Of a stretch of 64,000 nt of DNA, positions 32,513 through 42,010 are shown one piece after another. A program made the position numbers and the translations under genes. Source of the stretch: Albimonas marina. GTDB taxonomy: Bacteria; Pseudomonadota; Alphaproteobacteria; Rhodobacterales; Rhodobacteraceae. Location of the stretch: the NCBI RefSeq assembly GCF_029223255.1, contig NZ_JARHUC010000010.1, forward strand, positions 124,001 to 188,000. Direction: 5' to 3'. The notes under the pieces were generated by a model. It searched no databases and was not told the origin of the DNA. It saw only the letters and a list, made by a program, of their open reading frames with translations. Positions within the stretch are counted from its first letter, which is position 1, and every line of letters starts with the position of its first letter.

Positions 32513-33592
32513 ATGACCGCGATCCCCGACCAGTTTCCCGACGCAGCGCGCGCCGCGCGCAAGGCCCGCCTGTTCACCCGCATCAACAAGGCGGCGGGGT
32601 GGCTCGACATTCTCGGCCTGTCGTTCCTGACGCCGCTGCTCAAGATCGCCGCCGGCGACGATCCCCGCGCCCAGGGGCGGGAGCTGTGGCGCCTGCTGGG
32701 GGTGCCGGTGCTGGCGATCTGCGCGTTCCTCGCGCTGTGGGCCTGGCTCGCGCCGCAGGTCGAGACCTCGCTGGGCGCGGTGCCGGGGCCGGCGCAGGTC
32801 TGGGCCGAGGCGGTGGAACTGGACGCCGACGCCGCGCGCAAGGCCGCCGACGAGGCCGCCTTCTACGAGCGGCAGGAGGCGCGCAACGCCAAGCTGGAGG
32901 CCGCGGGCAAGACCGAGGCGATCAAGTGGCGCGAATACACCGGCGCGCCCAGCTACTACGACCAGATCTGGACCTCGATCCAGACGGTGTTCTTCGGCTT
33001 CCTGATCGGGGCGCTGATCGCGGTGCCGCTGGGGATCGCCATGGGCCTCTCGCCCTACGCTGCGGCCGGGCTGAACCCGCTGATCCAGGTGTTCAAGCCG
33101 GTCTCGCCGCTGGCCTGGCTGCCGATCGTGACGATGATCGTCTCGGCGGTCTACGTGACCAACGACGGCATGTTCTCGAAGTCGTTCCTGAACTCGGCGA
33201 TCACGGTGACGCTGTGCTCGCTGTGGCCGACGCTGATCAACACCTCGCTGGGCGTCGCCTCGGTCGACAAGGACCTGGTGAACGTGGGGCGGGTGCTGAA
33301 GCTGACCACCTGGACGCGGATCACCAAGCTGATCCTGCCCTCGGCGCTGCCGCTGATCTTCACCGGGCTGCGGCTGTCGCTGGGCGTGGGCTGGATGGTG
33401 CTGATCGCGGCCGAGATGCTGGCGCAGAACCCGGGCCTGGGAAAGTTCGTCTGGGACGAGTTCCAGAACGGGTCCTCCAGCTCGCTCGCCAAGATCATGG
33501 TGGCGGTGTTCACCATCGGGATCATCGGCTTCCTGCTGGACCGGCTGATGTTCGCGATCCAGTCGATGTTCACCTTCTCGACCAACCGCTGA
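32513..33592 (+). CDS. nrtB: Nitrate ABC transporter permease
   Basis: A 359-residue BPD-type permease. The membrane core (about residues 155-355) contains FFGFLIGALIAVPLGIAMGLS, VFKPVSPLAWLPIVTMIVSAVY and the EAA-like LKLTTWTRITKLILPSALPLIFTGLRLSLGVGWMVL. Before it is an unusually long N-terminal part with one hydrophobic helix (VLAICAFLALWAWLA) and a charged stretch (ADAARKAADEAAFYERQEARNAKLEAAGKTEAIKW) likely helical/coiled in the periplasm. Works with NrtA and NrtCD; 10 nt before the ATPase gene. Confidence 0.93.
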   Translation: MTAIPDQFPDAARAARKARLFTRINKAAGWLDILGLSFLTPLLKIAAGDDPRAQGRELWRLLGVPVLAICAFLALWAWLAPQVETSLGAVPGPAQVWAEAVELDADAARKAADEAAFYERQEARNAKLEAAGKTEAIKWREYTGAPSYYDQIWTSIQTVFFGFLIGALIAVPLGIAMGLSPYAAAGLNPLIQVFKPVSPLAWLPIVTMIVSAVYVTNDGMFSKSFLNSAITVTLCSLWPTLINTSLGVASVDKDLVNVGRVLKLTTWTRITKLILPSALPLIFTGLRLSLGVGWMVLIAAEMLAQNPGLGKFVWDEFQNGSSSSLAKIMVAVFTIGIIGFLLDRLMFAIQSMFTFSTNR

Positions 33593-33602
33593 GGAGGCGA
33601 CG

Positions 33603-35291
33603 ATGACCCCCATTCTGGAATTCAAGGGCGTCTCCAAGGGCTTCGGCGAAGGGCTGGGCCGCGAGGAGATCCTGCGCAACATCACGCTGACGGTCCGCGA
33701 CGGGGAGTTCCTGGCGATCCTGGGCTTCTCGGGGACCGGCAAGTCGACGCTGATCAACCTGATGGCCGGGCTGATCGCGCCCGACCGCGGCGAGGTCCTG
33801 TTCCGCGGCAAGCCCGTGCAGGGGCCGGGGCCGGAGCGGGGGCTGGTGTTCCAGTCCTACTCGCTGATGCCGTGGCTGACGGTGAAGGGCAACGTGATGC
33901 TGGCGGTCGACGCCGTGCATCGCCGCCTGCCCAAGGCCGAGCGGCAGGCGCTGGCGGCGACCTACATCGGGATGGTCGGCCTGGCCCACGCCGCCGACCG
34001 GCGTCCGGCGGAGCTGTCGGGCGGCATGCGCCAGCGCGTCTCGGTCGCCCGGGCGCTCGCCATGCGCCCCGAGGTGCTGTTGATGGACGAGCCGCTGTCG
34101 GCGCTGGACGCGCTGACGCGGGCCAACCTCGCCGACGAGATCGAGCGCATCTCCCAGGTCGAGAAGAAGACGGTGGTGCTGATCACCAACGACGTGGACG
34201 AGGCGATCCTGCTGGCCGACCGGATCGTGTGCCTGAACCCCGACGGGACCCTGGGCGCGCAGTACGAGGTCGCCCTGCCCCGCCCGCGGGAGCGGGCCGC
34301 GATGAACCATGACGCGGCCTTCAAGGCCCTGCGCGGGCGGATCACCCAGCACCTGATGGACGTGGGCATCGACGCGAAGTCGGCCGAGACCCGCCGCCTG
34401 CCCGACGTGATCCCGCTGCACGCCCTGCCCACGGCCTACGCGAAGGCGGCGGAGGCGACCTCGGACGAGCGCTACCTGCAGTACTCGCAGCTCCACAAGA
34501 TCTACCCCACGCCGAAGGGGCCGCTGACGGTGGTCGAGGATTTCGACCTGACCCTGAAGAAGGGCGAGTTCGTGAGCCTCATCGGCCACTCGGGCTGCGG
34601 CAAGTCCACGGTGCTGACGATGACCGCGGGGCTCAACGACATCTCGCAGGGGGCCATCGTGCTCGACGGCCGCCATGTCGAGGGGGCGGACCCCGAGCGC
34701 GCGGTGGTGTTCCAGAGCCCGAGCCTGTTCCCCTGGCTGACCGCCAAGCAGAACGTCGCCGTGGGCGTGGACCGGGTTTATCCCAAGGCCACCCAGGCGG
34801 AGCGGCAGGAGGTGGTGGAGCACTACCTCGAGCGGGTGGGCCTGGCCGACGCGATGGACAAGCCCGCCTCGGAGATGTCGAACGGCATGCGCCAGCGGGT
34901 GGGCATCGCGCGGGCCTTCGCGCTGAGCCCGAAGCTGCTGCTGCTCGACGAGCCCTTCGGGATGCTCGACAGCCTGACCCGCTGGGAGCTTCAGGAAGTG
35001 CTGATGGAGGTGTGGTCGCGCACCCGCGTCACCGCCGTCTGCGTCACCCATGACGTGGACGAGGCGATCCTGCTGGCCGACCGCGTGGTGATGATGACCA
35101 ACGGTCCCCACGCCACCATCGGCAAGATCATGGACGTGAACCTGCCCCGCCCCCGCACCCGCAAGGCGCTGCTGGAGCACCCCGACTACTACGCCTATCG
35201 CGAGGAGGTCCTGGGCTTCCTCGAGGACTACGAGCATGGCCGCACGCCGGCCGCCCCCACCTCGAAGACCGCGAAGAAGGAGGCCGCGTGA
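33603..35291 (+). CDS. Nitrate ABC transporter, tandem-ATPase subunit (NrtC-NrtD fusion)
   Basis: A 562-residue polypeptide with two complete ABC domains. Domain 1: Walker A from G41 (GFSGTGKST), signature LSGGMRQRVSVARAL, Walker B VLLMDEPLSALDA. Domain 2: Walker A from about G328 (GHSGCGKST), signature MSNGMRQRVGIARAF, Walker B LLLLDEPFGMLDS. Most nitrate transporters use separate NrtC and NrtD, and NrtC carries a binding-protein-like tail; here that tail is missing and the two ATPases are joined by a ~45-residue linker. Domain 2's signature has SNG instead of SGG. Overlaps nirB by 4 nt. Confidence 0.9.
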   Translation: MTPILEFKGVSKGFGEGLGREEILRNITLTVRDGEFLAILGFSGTGKSTLINLMAGLIAPDRGEVLFRGKPVQGPGPERGLVFQSYSLMPWLTVKGNVMLAVDAVHRRLPKAERQALAATYIGMVGLAHAADRRPAELSGGMRQRVSVARALAMRPEVLLMDEPLSALDALTRANLADEIERISQVEKKTVVLITNDVDEAILLADRIVCLNPDGTLGAQYEVALPRPRERAAMNHDAAFKALRGRITQHLMDVGIDAKSAETRRLPDVIPLHALPTAYAKAAEATSDERYLQYSQLHKIYPTPKGPLTVVEDFDLTLKKGEFVSLIGHSGCGKSTVLTMTAGLNDISQGAIVLDGRHVEGADPERAVVFQSPSLFPWLTAKQNVAVGVDRVYPKATQAERQEVVEHYLERVGLADAMDKPASEMSNGMRQRVGIARAFALSPKLLLLDEPFGMLDSLTRWELQEVLMEVWSRTRVTAVCVTHDVDEAILLADRVVMMTNGPHATIGKIMDVNLPRPRTRKALLEHPDYYAYREEVLGFLEDYEHGRTPAAPTSKTAKKEAA

Positions 35292-37774
35292 TGGATGGCG
35301 CGATGGAGCACGCCCCCGACGCGCTCGCCGTGGGCGAGCGCGCGAAGCCCCGGCTGGTGGTGATCGGGGCCGGCATGGCCTCGGGCCGGGCGCTGGAGGA
35401 GCTGTTCGCCCTCTCGCCCGGCGGCTGGGAGGTGACGCTGTTCGGCGCGGAGCCGCGGGGCAACTACAACCGCCTGATGCTCTCGCCCGTGCTGGCCGGC
35501 GAGAAGACCTGGGAGGAGATCGTCACCCATGACGACGCCTGGTACGCCGACAACCGCGTGACCTGCCGCTTCGGCGAGGCGGTGACCGGCATCGACCGGG
35601 CGCGCAAGGTGGTGATCTCGGCCCGGGGCGAGACGCCCTACGACAAGCTGATCGTGGCCACCGGCTCGCAGCCCTTCATCATCCCGGTGCCGGGCAAGGA
35701 CCTGCCCGGGGTGCTGACCTTCCGCGACCTCGACGACGTGACCGCCATGCGCGCGGCCGCGGCGACGCCCGGCGCGAAGGCGGTGGTGATCGGCGGCGGC
35801 CTGCTGGGGCTCGAGGCCGCGGCGGGGCTGCAGGTGCAGGGGATGGAGGTGACGGTGCTGCACCTGATGCCCCACCTGATGGAGCGTCAGCTCGACCCCG
35901 CCGCCGCCTACCTCCTCCAGAAGGAGCTGGAGGGGCGCGGGATCAGGGTGATGTGCAAGGCCGACACGGCGGAGATCCTCGGGTCCGACCGCGTCGAGGG
36001 CGTGCGCCTGAAGGACGGGACCGAGATCGCGGCCGACATCGTGGTGATGGCCGTGGGCATCCGTCCGGAGACGGCGCTGGCCAAGGCCGCGGGCCTCGCG
36101 GTCGGGCGGGGCGTGCACGTGGACGACCAGATGGTGACGTCCGATCCCGACATCCTCGCGGTCGGGGAGTGCGTGGAGCATGACGGGGCGGTCTACGGGC
36201 TGGTCGCGCCGCTCTACGAGATGGGCAAGGTGCTGGCCCGCACGCTGGCGGGGGAGGCCGCGGCCTACAAGGGCTCGGTCATGTCCACGAAGCTGAAGGT
36301 GACGGGGGTCGACCTGTTCTCCGCCGGGGATTTCGCCGAGGGCGAGGACCGCGACGAGATCGTGTTCCGCGACCCCTCCCGCGGGGTCTACAAGCGCCTG
36401 GTGCTGCGCGAGAACCGCATCATCGGCGCGGTGATGTACGGCGAGACCGGCGACGGGAACTGGTATTTCGGCCTGCTCAAGGACCGCGCCGACGTCTCGG
36501 AGATGCGCGACACGCTCGTCTTCGGCGCCGCCTTCCAGGGAGGGTCCCGGCTGGACCCTATGGCGGCCGTTGCAGCCTTGCCGGATGATGCGGAGATCTG
36601 CGGCTGCAACGGCGTGTGCAAGGGAACCATCGTCTCCGCGATCCGCGAGAAGGGGCTGACCGGCCTCGACGCGGTGAAGGCGCATACCAAGGCGTCGTCC
36701 TCCTGCGGCACCTGCTCGGGCCTCGTCGAGCAGATCCTGCAGGCGACGCTGGGGGGCGCCTACCAGGCGCAGACGGTCAAGCCGATGTGCCCCTGCACCG
36801 AGCTGACCCACATGGACGTCCGCCGCTTGATCAAGAGCCAGCAGCTGAAGTCGATCCCCGCGGTGATGCAGGAGCTGGGGTGGAAGACGTCCTGCGGCTG
36901 CGCCTCCTGCCGGCCGGCGCTGAACTACTACCTGCTCTGCGACTGGCCGGGGGAGTACGAGGACGACTACCAGTCCCGCTTCATCAACGAGCGGGTGCAT
37001 TCCAACATCCAGAAGGACGGCACCTTCAGCGTCGTCCCGCGGATGTGGGGCGGCATCACCAACCCCGCCGAGCTGCGCGCCATCGCGGACGCGGCGGAGA
37101 AGTACAACGTCCCCACGGTGAAGGTCACCGGCGGCCAGCGCATCGACCTGCTGGGCGTGAAGAAGGACGATCTGCCGAAGATCTGGAAGGACCTGAACGC
37201 GGCCGGGCTGGTCTCGGGCCAGGCCTATGCGAAGGGGCTGCGGACCGTGAAGACCTGCGTGGGGACCGACCATTGCCGGTTCGGCACGCAGGACTCGGTG
37301 GGGCTGGGCATCGAGCTGGAGAAGAAGCTCTGGGGCTCGTGGACGCCGCACAAGGTGAAGATGGCGGTCACCGGCTGCCCGCGGAACTGCGCCGAGGCGA
37401 CCTGCAAGGACCTGGGCGTGGTCTGCGTGGACTCGGGCTTCGAGGTCCATATCGGGGGCGCGGCGGGGCTGCACGTGAAGGCGACGGAGCTGCTGTGCAA
37501 GCTGACCTCCGAGGCCGACGTGGTCGAGCACTGCGCGGCGGCCATCCAGCTTTACCGCGAGGAGGCCCAGTACCTGCACCGGATGTACAAGTGGATCGAC
37601 GCCGTCGGCCTCGACCACGTGAAGGCGCGGGTGGTCGAGGACGCCGAGAGCCGCAAGGCGTTGGCCGCGCGCTTCTACCACGCCCAGACCTTCATGCAGC
37701 AGGACCCGTGGAGCGAGCGCGCGAGCGAGGGCAAGGACGCCCACGAGTTCGCCCCCCTCGCCGAGATCGCCTGA
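35288..37774 (+). CDS. nirB: Assimilatory nitrite reductase (NAD(P)H), large subunit
   Basis: An 828-residue cytoplasmic flavo-sirohaem enzyme reducing nitrite to ammonium. Order of domains: FAD-binding VVIGAGMASGRALEEL (~24), NAD(P)-binding VVIGGGLLGLEAAAGLQ (~168), two BFD-like [2Fe-2S] regions with CGCNGVC...CGTC (~438-478) and CPC...CGCASC (~500-541), and the nitrite/sulfite reductase ferredoxin-like and sirohaem domains. The [4Fe-4S]-sirohaem cysteines occur in CVGTDHCRFG (~657) and VTGCPRNCAEATCK (~697). Start ATG overlaps the ATPase stop. No sirohaem synthase gene (cysG) is in the operon. Confidence 0.96.
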   Translation: MMDGAMEHAPDALAVGERAKPRLVVIGAGMASGRALEELFALSPGGWEVTLFGAEPRGNYNRLMLSPVLAGEKTWEEIVTHDDAWYADNRVTCRFGEAVTGIDRARKVVISARGETPYDKLIVATGSQPFIIPVPGKDLPGVLTFRDLDDVTAMRAAAATPGAKAVVIGGGLLGLEAAAGLQVQGMEVTVLHLMPHLMERQLDPAAAYLLQKELEGRGIRVMCKADTAEILGSDRVEGVRLKDGTEIAADIVVMAVGIRPETALAKAAGLAVGRGVHVDDQMVTSDPDILAVGECVEHDGAVYGLVAPLYEMGKVLARTLAGEAAAYKGSVMSTKLKVTGVDLFSAGDFAEGEDRDEIVFRDPSRGVYKRLVLRENRIIGAVMYGETGDGNWYFGLLKDRADVSEMRDTLVFGAAFQGGSRLDPMAAVAALPDDAEICGCNGVCKGTIVSAIREKGLTGLDAVKAHTKASSSCGTCSGLVEQILQATLGGAYQAQTVKPMCPCTELTHMDVRRLIKSQQLKSIPAVMQELGWKTSCGCASCRPALNYYLLCDWPGEYEDDYQSRFINERVHSNIQKDGTFSVVPRMWGGITNPAELRAIADAAEKYNVPTVKVTGGQRIDLLGVKKDDLPKIWKDLNAAGLVSGQAYAKGLRTVKTCVGTDHCRFGTQDSVGLGIELEKKLWGSWTPHKVKMAVTGCPRNCAEATCKDLGVVCVDSGFEVHIGGAAGLHVKATELLCKLTSEADVVEHCAAAIQLYREEAQYLHRMYKWIDAVGLDHVKARVVEDAESRKALAARFYHAQTFMQQDPWSERASEGKDAHEFAPLAEIA

Positions 37775-37787
37775 GGAGGCCCGGACC

Positions 37788-38138
37788 ATGACGGTTTCAA
37801 CGACCGAATGGGTGGACGTCGGCGCGCTGGAGGACATTCCCGTCCGCGGCGCGCGCAAGCTCAAGACCCCGATCGGCTGCGTGGGGGTGTTCCGCACCGC
37901 CGCGAACGAGGTCTTCGCGCTGGTCGACCGCTGCCCCCACAAGGGCGGCCCGCTGTCGGAGGGGATCGTGCACGGCCGCGCCGTGACCTGCCCGCTGCAC
38001 AACTGGGTGATCGCGCTCGACACCGGGCTCGCCCAGGGCGCGGACGAGGGGGCGGTGCCCACGGTGCCGGTGAAGCTGGCCGCCGGGCGGGTGCTGGTGG
38101 ACCGCGGCGCGGTCGCGCTGGCGCAGGCCGCGGAATGA
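37788..38138 (+). CDS. nirD: Nitrite reductase small subunit (Rieske-type)
   Basis: A 116-residue Rieske-fold protein that accompanies NirB. All four [2Fe-2S] ligands are present: C49-P-H51 in DRCPHKGGPL and C68-PL-H71 in TCPLHNWV. The E. coli NirD has lost these ligands, so here a cluster-bearing, electron-transferring version is likely. 13 nt after nirB. Confidence 0.93.
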   Translation: MTVSTTEWVDVGALEDIPVRGARKLKTPIGCVGVFRTAANEVFALVDRCPHKGGPLSEGIVHGRAVTCPLHNWVIALDTGLAQGADEGAVPTVPVKLAAGRVLVDRGAVALAQAAE

Positions 38139-38182
38139 GGCGCGCGCGGCCGGCGTGCAGGCCCGGCCGCGCCTGAGCCCTG

Positions 38183-38213
38183 CCGCGCGGGGAGGGGCCT
38201 TCTCCCCGCGCGG
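38183..38213 (+). terminator. Intercistronic hairpin between nirD and nasA
   Basis: CCGCGCGGGGAG (38183-38194) pairs perfectly with CTCCCCGCGCGG (38202-38213), 7-nt loop, no U-tract. A possible processing or attenuation point in a 207-nt gap inside the nas operon. Confidence 0.45.
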
Positions 38214-38345
38214 CCCCGGCGCCCGGCCCGCGGCTTGCCGCGCGGGCCGGGCGCCGGATGCGCGGCGCGCGAGGGGCCTTTCCGGCCGGCTTGCGCCCCG
38301 CCCTCCCTCCCCGGGGCCGCGGCCCCCCGATCCGAGGTCCGAAGG

Positions 38346-41024
38346 ATGACCGAGATGGCGAGCGATCTGTCCGACGGCGCGGTGCGCACCGCCTGCCCCT
38401 ATTGCGGGGTCGGCTGCGGGGTGCTGGCCACGCCCGACGGCCGCGGCGGCGCAGCGATCGCGGGCGATCCGGCGCATCCGGCGAACTTCGGGCGGCTGTG
38501 CTCGAAGGGCTCGGCGCTCGGCGAGACGCTGTCGCTCGACGACCGGCTGCTGACGCCGCGCATCGGCGGGCGGGAGGCGGGCTGGGACGAGGCGCTGGAG
38601 CTGACGGCGACGAAGTTCCGCGAGGCGGTGGCCGAGCACGGGCCGGATTCGGTCGCGCTCTACGTCTCGGGCCAGCTGCTGACCGAGGACTACTACGTCG
38701 CCAACAAGCTGATGAAGGGCTTCATCGGCTCGGCCAACATCGACACCAACTCGCGCCTGTGCATGGCCTCGGCGGTGGCGGCCTACCGGCGGGCCTTCGG
38801 GACCGACACGGTGCCCACCTGCTACGAGGACCTCGAGCAGGCCGACCTGGTGGTGCTGGTCGGCTCGAACCTCGCGTGGTGCCACCCGGTGATCCACCAG
38901 CGGCTGGCGGCGGCGAAGGCGGCGCGGCCGGGGATGCGGGTGGCGACGCTCGATCCAAGGCGCACGGCGACCTCGGACCTCGCGGACCTGCACCTGGCGC
39001 TGAAGCCGGGCTCGGACGCGGCGCTGTTCAACGCGCTGCTGGCGCGGATCGAGGCGGAGGGCGCGATCGACTGCGAATACGCCGCCGCCCATACAGAGGG
39101 CCTGCCCGCCGCCCTGCGCGCGGCCCGCGACTGGACGCCCGAGCGCACGGCCGAGGCGACGGGCCTGCCGCTGGCCGAGGTGGAGGCGTTCCTGCGCCTG
39201 TGGGTGCGGCGCGAGAAGGTGGTGACGCTCTGGTCCCAGGGCGTGAACCAGTCGAGCTCGGGCGCCGACAAGGGCAACGCGATCATCAACTGCCACCTCG
39301 CCACGGGCCGGATCGGGCGGCCGGGGATGGGGCCGTTCTCGATGACCGGCCAGCCCAACGCGATGGGCGGGCGGGAGGTGGGGGGGCTCGCGAACATGCT
39401 GGCCGCCCACCTCGACCTCGAGGAGCCGGCGCACCGGGCGGCGGTGCAGGGCTTCTGGGCCTCGCCCGCGATGGCCGAGCGGCCGGGGCTGAAGGCGGTG
39501 GACCTGTTCCGCGCCTGCGCCGAGGGGCGGATCAAGGCGCTGTGGATCATGTCGACCAACCCCGTCGTCTCGATGCCCGACGCCGACGCGGTGCGCGCGG
39601 CGATCCGGGCGGTTCCGTTCGTCGCGGTCTCGGAGGTCATCGCCTCGACCGACACGGGGCGGGAGGCGGACGTGCTGTTCCCCGCCGCGGCCTGGGGGGA
39701 GAAGACGGGCACCGTCACCAACTCCGAGCGGCGGATCACCCGGCAGCGGGCCTTCCTGCCGGCGCCGGGGCTGGCGCGGCCGGACTGGAAGATCGTCTGC
39801 GACGTGGCGGCCCGGATGGGCTTCGCCGAGGCCTTCGCCTTCGAGAGCGCCGCCGAGGTGTTCCGCGAACACGCCGCCCTGTCGGCGCTGGCCGGAGAGC
39901 TGGGGCGGGACTTCGACATCTCGGCCCGCGCCGGGATCACGGACGACGCCTATGACGCGATGGCCCCGTTCCAGTGGCCCGCGACGGCGCAGGGCGGCAA
40001 GGCGCGGTTCTTCGCGGACGGGCGGTTCTACACGCCTTCGGGGCGGGCGCGCTTCGTCGCCGTCACGCCGCGGGCCCCGGCCTCGCGCCTGTCGGAGGCG
40101 TTCCCGCTGCGCTTCAACACCGGGCGGGTGCGCGACCACTGGCACACGCTGACGCGCACCGGCAAGTCGGCGCGGCTGAGCCAGCACATCGCCGAGCCCT
40201 ACCTCGAGATCCACCCCGCCGACGCGCGGCGCGCGGGCGTGGGGCCGGCGGACCTCGCCCGCGTCTCGAGCCCGCAGGGGGAGGCGCTGCTGCGGGTGCT
40301 GGTGACGCGCCGGACGCCCGAGGGCGCGGTCTTCGCGCCGATGCACTGGACGGAGGAGCTGTCCTCGGCGGGCCGCGTGGACGCGGTGGTGCGCGCGGAG
40401 GTGGACCCGGTCTCGGGCCAGCCGGAGCTGAAGGGCGCAGCGGTGCGGGTGGAGAAGTTCGCCGCCGCCTGGCACGCCTTCGCGATCTCGGCCGCGCGGC
40501 CCGACTGCTCGGGCGCCGACTACTGGGCGCTGGCCCGAGCGGAGGGCGGCTGGCGGGCGGAACTGGCGGGGACGCAGGCCCCCGCCGACTGGGCGGCGTT
40601 CGCGCGCAGGCTCTTCGGCCTCGCCCCCGGCGCGGGCGAGGTCGCGGCGGTCGAGGATGCGGCCCGCGGGGTCGTGCGCCTCGCGCTCTTCGTCGAGGGG
40701 CGGCTCGCGGGCGCGCTCTTCGCGGCGCGGGAGCCGGTGGAGGTCGCGCGGGGGCATGTCGCGGCGATGCTGGCCGAGGCGGAGGCGCCCCCGGACCTGC
40801 TGGCGGGACGCCCCGGCGCGGACCGGCCGGATCCGGGCGCGATCCTGTGCGCGTGCTTCTCGGTCGGGGTGAACACGATCGCGGCGGCCATCGCCGAGCA
40901 GGGGCTGGCCGACGTCGCCGCCATCGGCGCGGCGCTGGGGGCGGGGACCAACTGCGGCTCCTGCCGACCGGAGATCCAGGCGCTTCTTGACAAGACGATG
41001 GGCGACCGCACCTTGGCGGCATGA
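38346..41024 (+). CDS. nasA: Assimilatory nitrate reductase, catalytic subunit
   Basis: An 892-residue molybdopterin (Mo-bis-MGD) oxidoreductase reducing nitrate to nitrite in the cytoplasm. The N-terminal [4Fe-4S] site is C17-PY-C20-GVG-C24...C52. The Mo-ligand region is NIDTNSRLCMASAV (Cys ~139), followed by SQGVNQSSSGADKGNAIINCHLATG. A C-terminal BFD-like [2Fe-2S] domain (CACFSVGVNTIA...GTNCGSCRPEI, ~837-872) is typical of NasA/NarB that take electrons from NADH or ferredoxin modules. ATG 38346 follows GAGG at 38334-38337; ATG 38355 is also possible. Overlaps the next gene by 4 nt. Confidence 0.95.
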   Translation: MTEMASDLSDGAVRTACPYCGVGCGVLATPDGRGGAAIAGDPAHPANFGRLCSKGSALGETLSLDDRLLTPRIGGREAGWDEALELTATKFREAVAEHGPDSVALYVSGQLLTEDYYVANKLMKGFIGSANIDTNSRLCMASAVAAYRRAFGTDTVPTCYEDLEQADLVVLVGSNLAWCHPVIHQRLAAAKAARPGMRVATLDPRRTATSDLADLHLALKPGSDAALFNALLARIEAEGAIDCEYAAAHTEGLPAALRAARDWTPERTAEATGLPLAEVEAFLRLWVRREKVVTLWSQGVNQSSSGADKGNAIINCHLATGRIGRPGMGPFSMTGQPNAMGGREVGGLANMLAAHLDLEEPAHRAAVQGFWASPAMAERPGLKAVDLFRACAEGRIKALWIMSTNPVVSMPDADAVRAAIRAVPFVAVSEVIASTDTGREADVLFPAAAWGEKTGTVTNSERRITRQRAFLPAPGLARPDWKIVCDVAARMGFAEAFAFESAAEVFREHAALSALAGELGRDFDISARAGITDDAYDAMAPFQWPATAQGGKARFFADGRFYTPSGRARFVAVTPRAPASRLSEAFPLRFNTGRVRDHWHTLTRTGKSARLSQHIAEPYLEIHPADARRAGVGPADLARVSSPQGEALLRVLVTRRTPEGAVFAPMHWTEELSSAGRVDAVVRAEVDPVSGQPELKGAAVRVEKFAAAWHAFAISAARPDCSGADYWALARAEGGWRAELAGTQAPADWAAFARRLFGLAPGAGEVAAVEDAARGVVRLALFVEGRLAGALFAAREPVEVARGHVAAMLAEAEAPPDLLAGRPGADRPDPGAILCACFSVGVNTIAAAIAEQGLADVAAIGAALGAGTNCGSCRPEIQALLDKTMGDRTLAA

Positions 41025-42010
41025 CCTTCTCGCAGCTCGTCCGCACCCTTGGCCGCGGCCCCGGCCGTTCCCGCAACCTCGAACGGGGGGAGGCGGCGGA
41101 GGCGATGCGCCAGATGCTCGCCGGAACCCCGGCGCCGGAGGCGGTCGGGGCGCTGCTGATGCTGATGCGCTATCGCGGCGAGAACGCCGAGGAGATCGCG
41201 GGCTTCTGCGACGGCGCGACCGAGGGGCTGGAGGGCTGGCGCGCGCTGCGCCCGGCCATCGACTGGCCCAGCTACGCCGCGGGCAAGAGCCGGGGGCTGC
41301 CGCTGTTCCTGCTGGCGGCGAAGCTGGTCGCGGGCGCGGGCCTGCCGGTGTTCCTGCACGGCTGGAACTCGGCCGCGCACATGCGCGAGGCCGCGGACCT
41401 GCGCGGGATGCTGGGCCCGCTGGGGATCCCCGTGGTCGAGACGCCCGAGGCCGCGGGCGCGGCGCTGGAGGCGGGCGGCATCTGCTACGCCCCGCTGGAG
41501 GCGATGTCGCCCGAGCTCTACCGCCTGCTGCGGCTGCGCGACGTGCTGGGCCTGCGCTCGGCGGTGAACACGACCCTGCGGGTGATGAACCCGTCTGGGG
41601 CCGCGTGCTCGGTCCAGGGGGTGTTCCACCCGCCCTACCGGCCGCTGCAGGTGGCGGCCTCGATCCTGCGCGAGCAGCCCCGCCAGATGGCGCTGAAGGG
41701 CGGCGGCGGGGAGTTCGAGCGCAACCCGGCGAAGTCGGTGACGCTGGAGGGCGTGGTCGGGGGCGAGCGGATCGAGATCGAGGCCGCGCCGATCATCGAC
41801 GAGACCCGCCGGCTGGCCGACGAGGCGCCCGATCCCGCGAAGCTGCCGGCGCTGTGGACGGGCGAGGCGGAGGACGCGTTCTCCGAGGCGGTGGTTGTCG
41901 CGACCGCCGCCGCGGCGCTGCTCGCCGCCGGCGCCTGCACCGACCTGCCCGCTGCCGAGGCCGAAGCCGCGCGCCTGTGGTCCGAGCGCGGCGCCCTGCG
42001 GGCCGCCTGA
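41021..42010 (+). CDS. TrpD2/YbiB-like phosphoribosyltransferase-fold protein
   Basis: A 329-residue protein of the glycosyl transferase family 3 fold (anthranilate phosphoribosyltransferase superfamily). The N-terminal helical domain contains GEAAEAMRQMLAGTPAPEAVGALLMLMRYRGE, and GVPFHPP-like substrate-loop sequence appears as GVFHPPYRPLQ. The sequence lacks the GTGGD phosphoribosyl-diphosphate motif of TrpD: after DWPSYAAGKSRGLP there is no such glycine loop. This fits the TrpD2 branch, whose E. coli member YbiB binds nucleic acid and lacks TrpD activity. ATGA overlap with nasA makes it the last gene of the nitrate operon. Its role there is unknown. Confidence 0.7.
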   Translation: MTFSQLVRTLGRGPGRSRNLERGEAAEAMRQMLAGTPAPEAVGALLMLMRYRGENAEEIAGFCDGATEGLEGWRALRPAIDWPSYAAGKSRGLPLFLLAAKLVAGAGLPVFLHGWNSAAHMREAADLRGMLGPLGIPVVETPEAAGAALEAGGICYAPLEAMSPELYRLLRLRDVLGLRSAVNTTLRVMNPSGAACSVQGVFHPPYRPLQVAASILREQPRQMALKGGGGEFERNPAKSVTLEGVVGGERIEIEAAPIIDETRRLADEAPDPAKLPALWTGEAEDAFSEAVVVATAAAALLAAGACTDLPAAEAEAARLWSERGALRAA

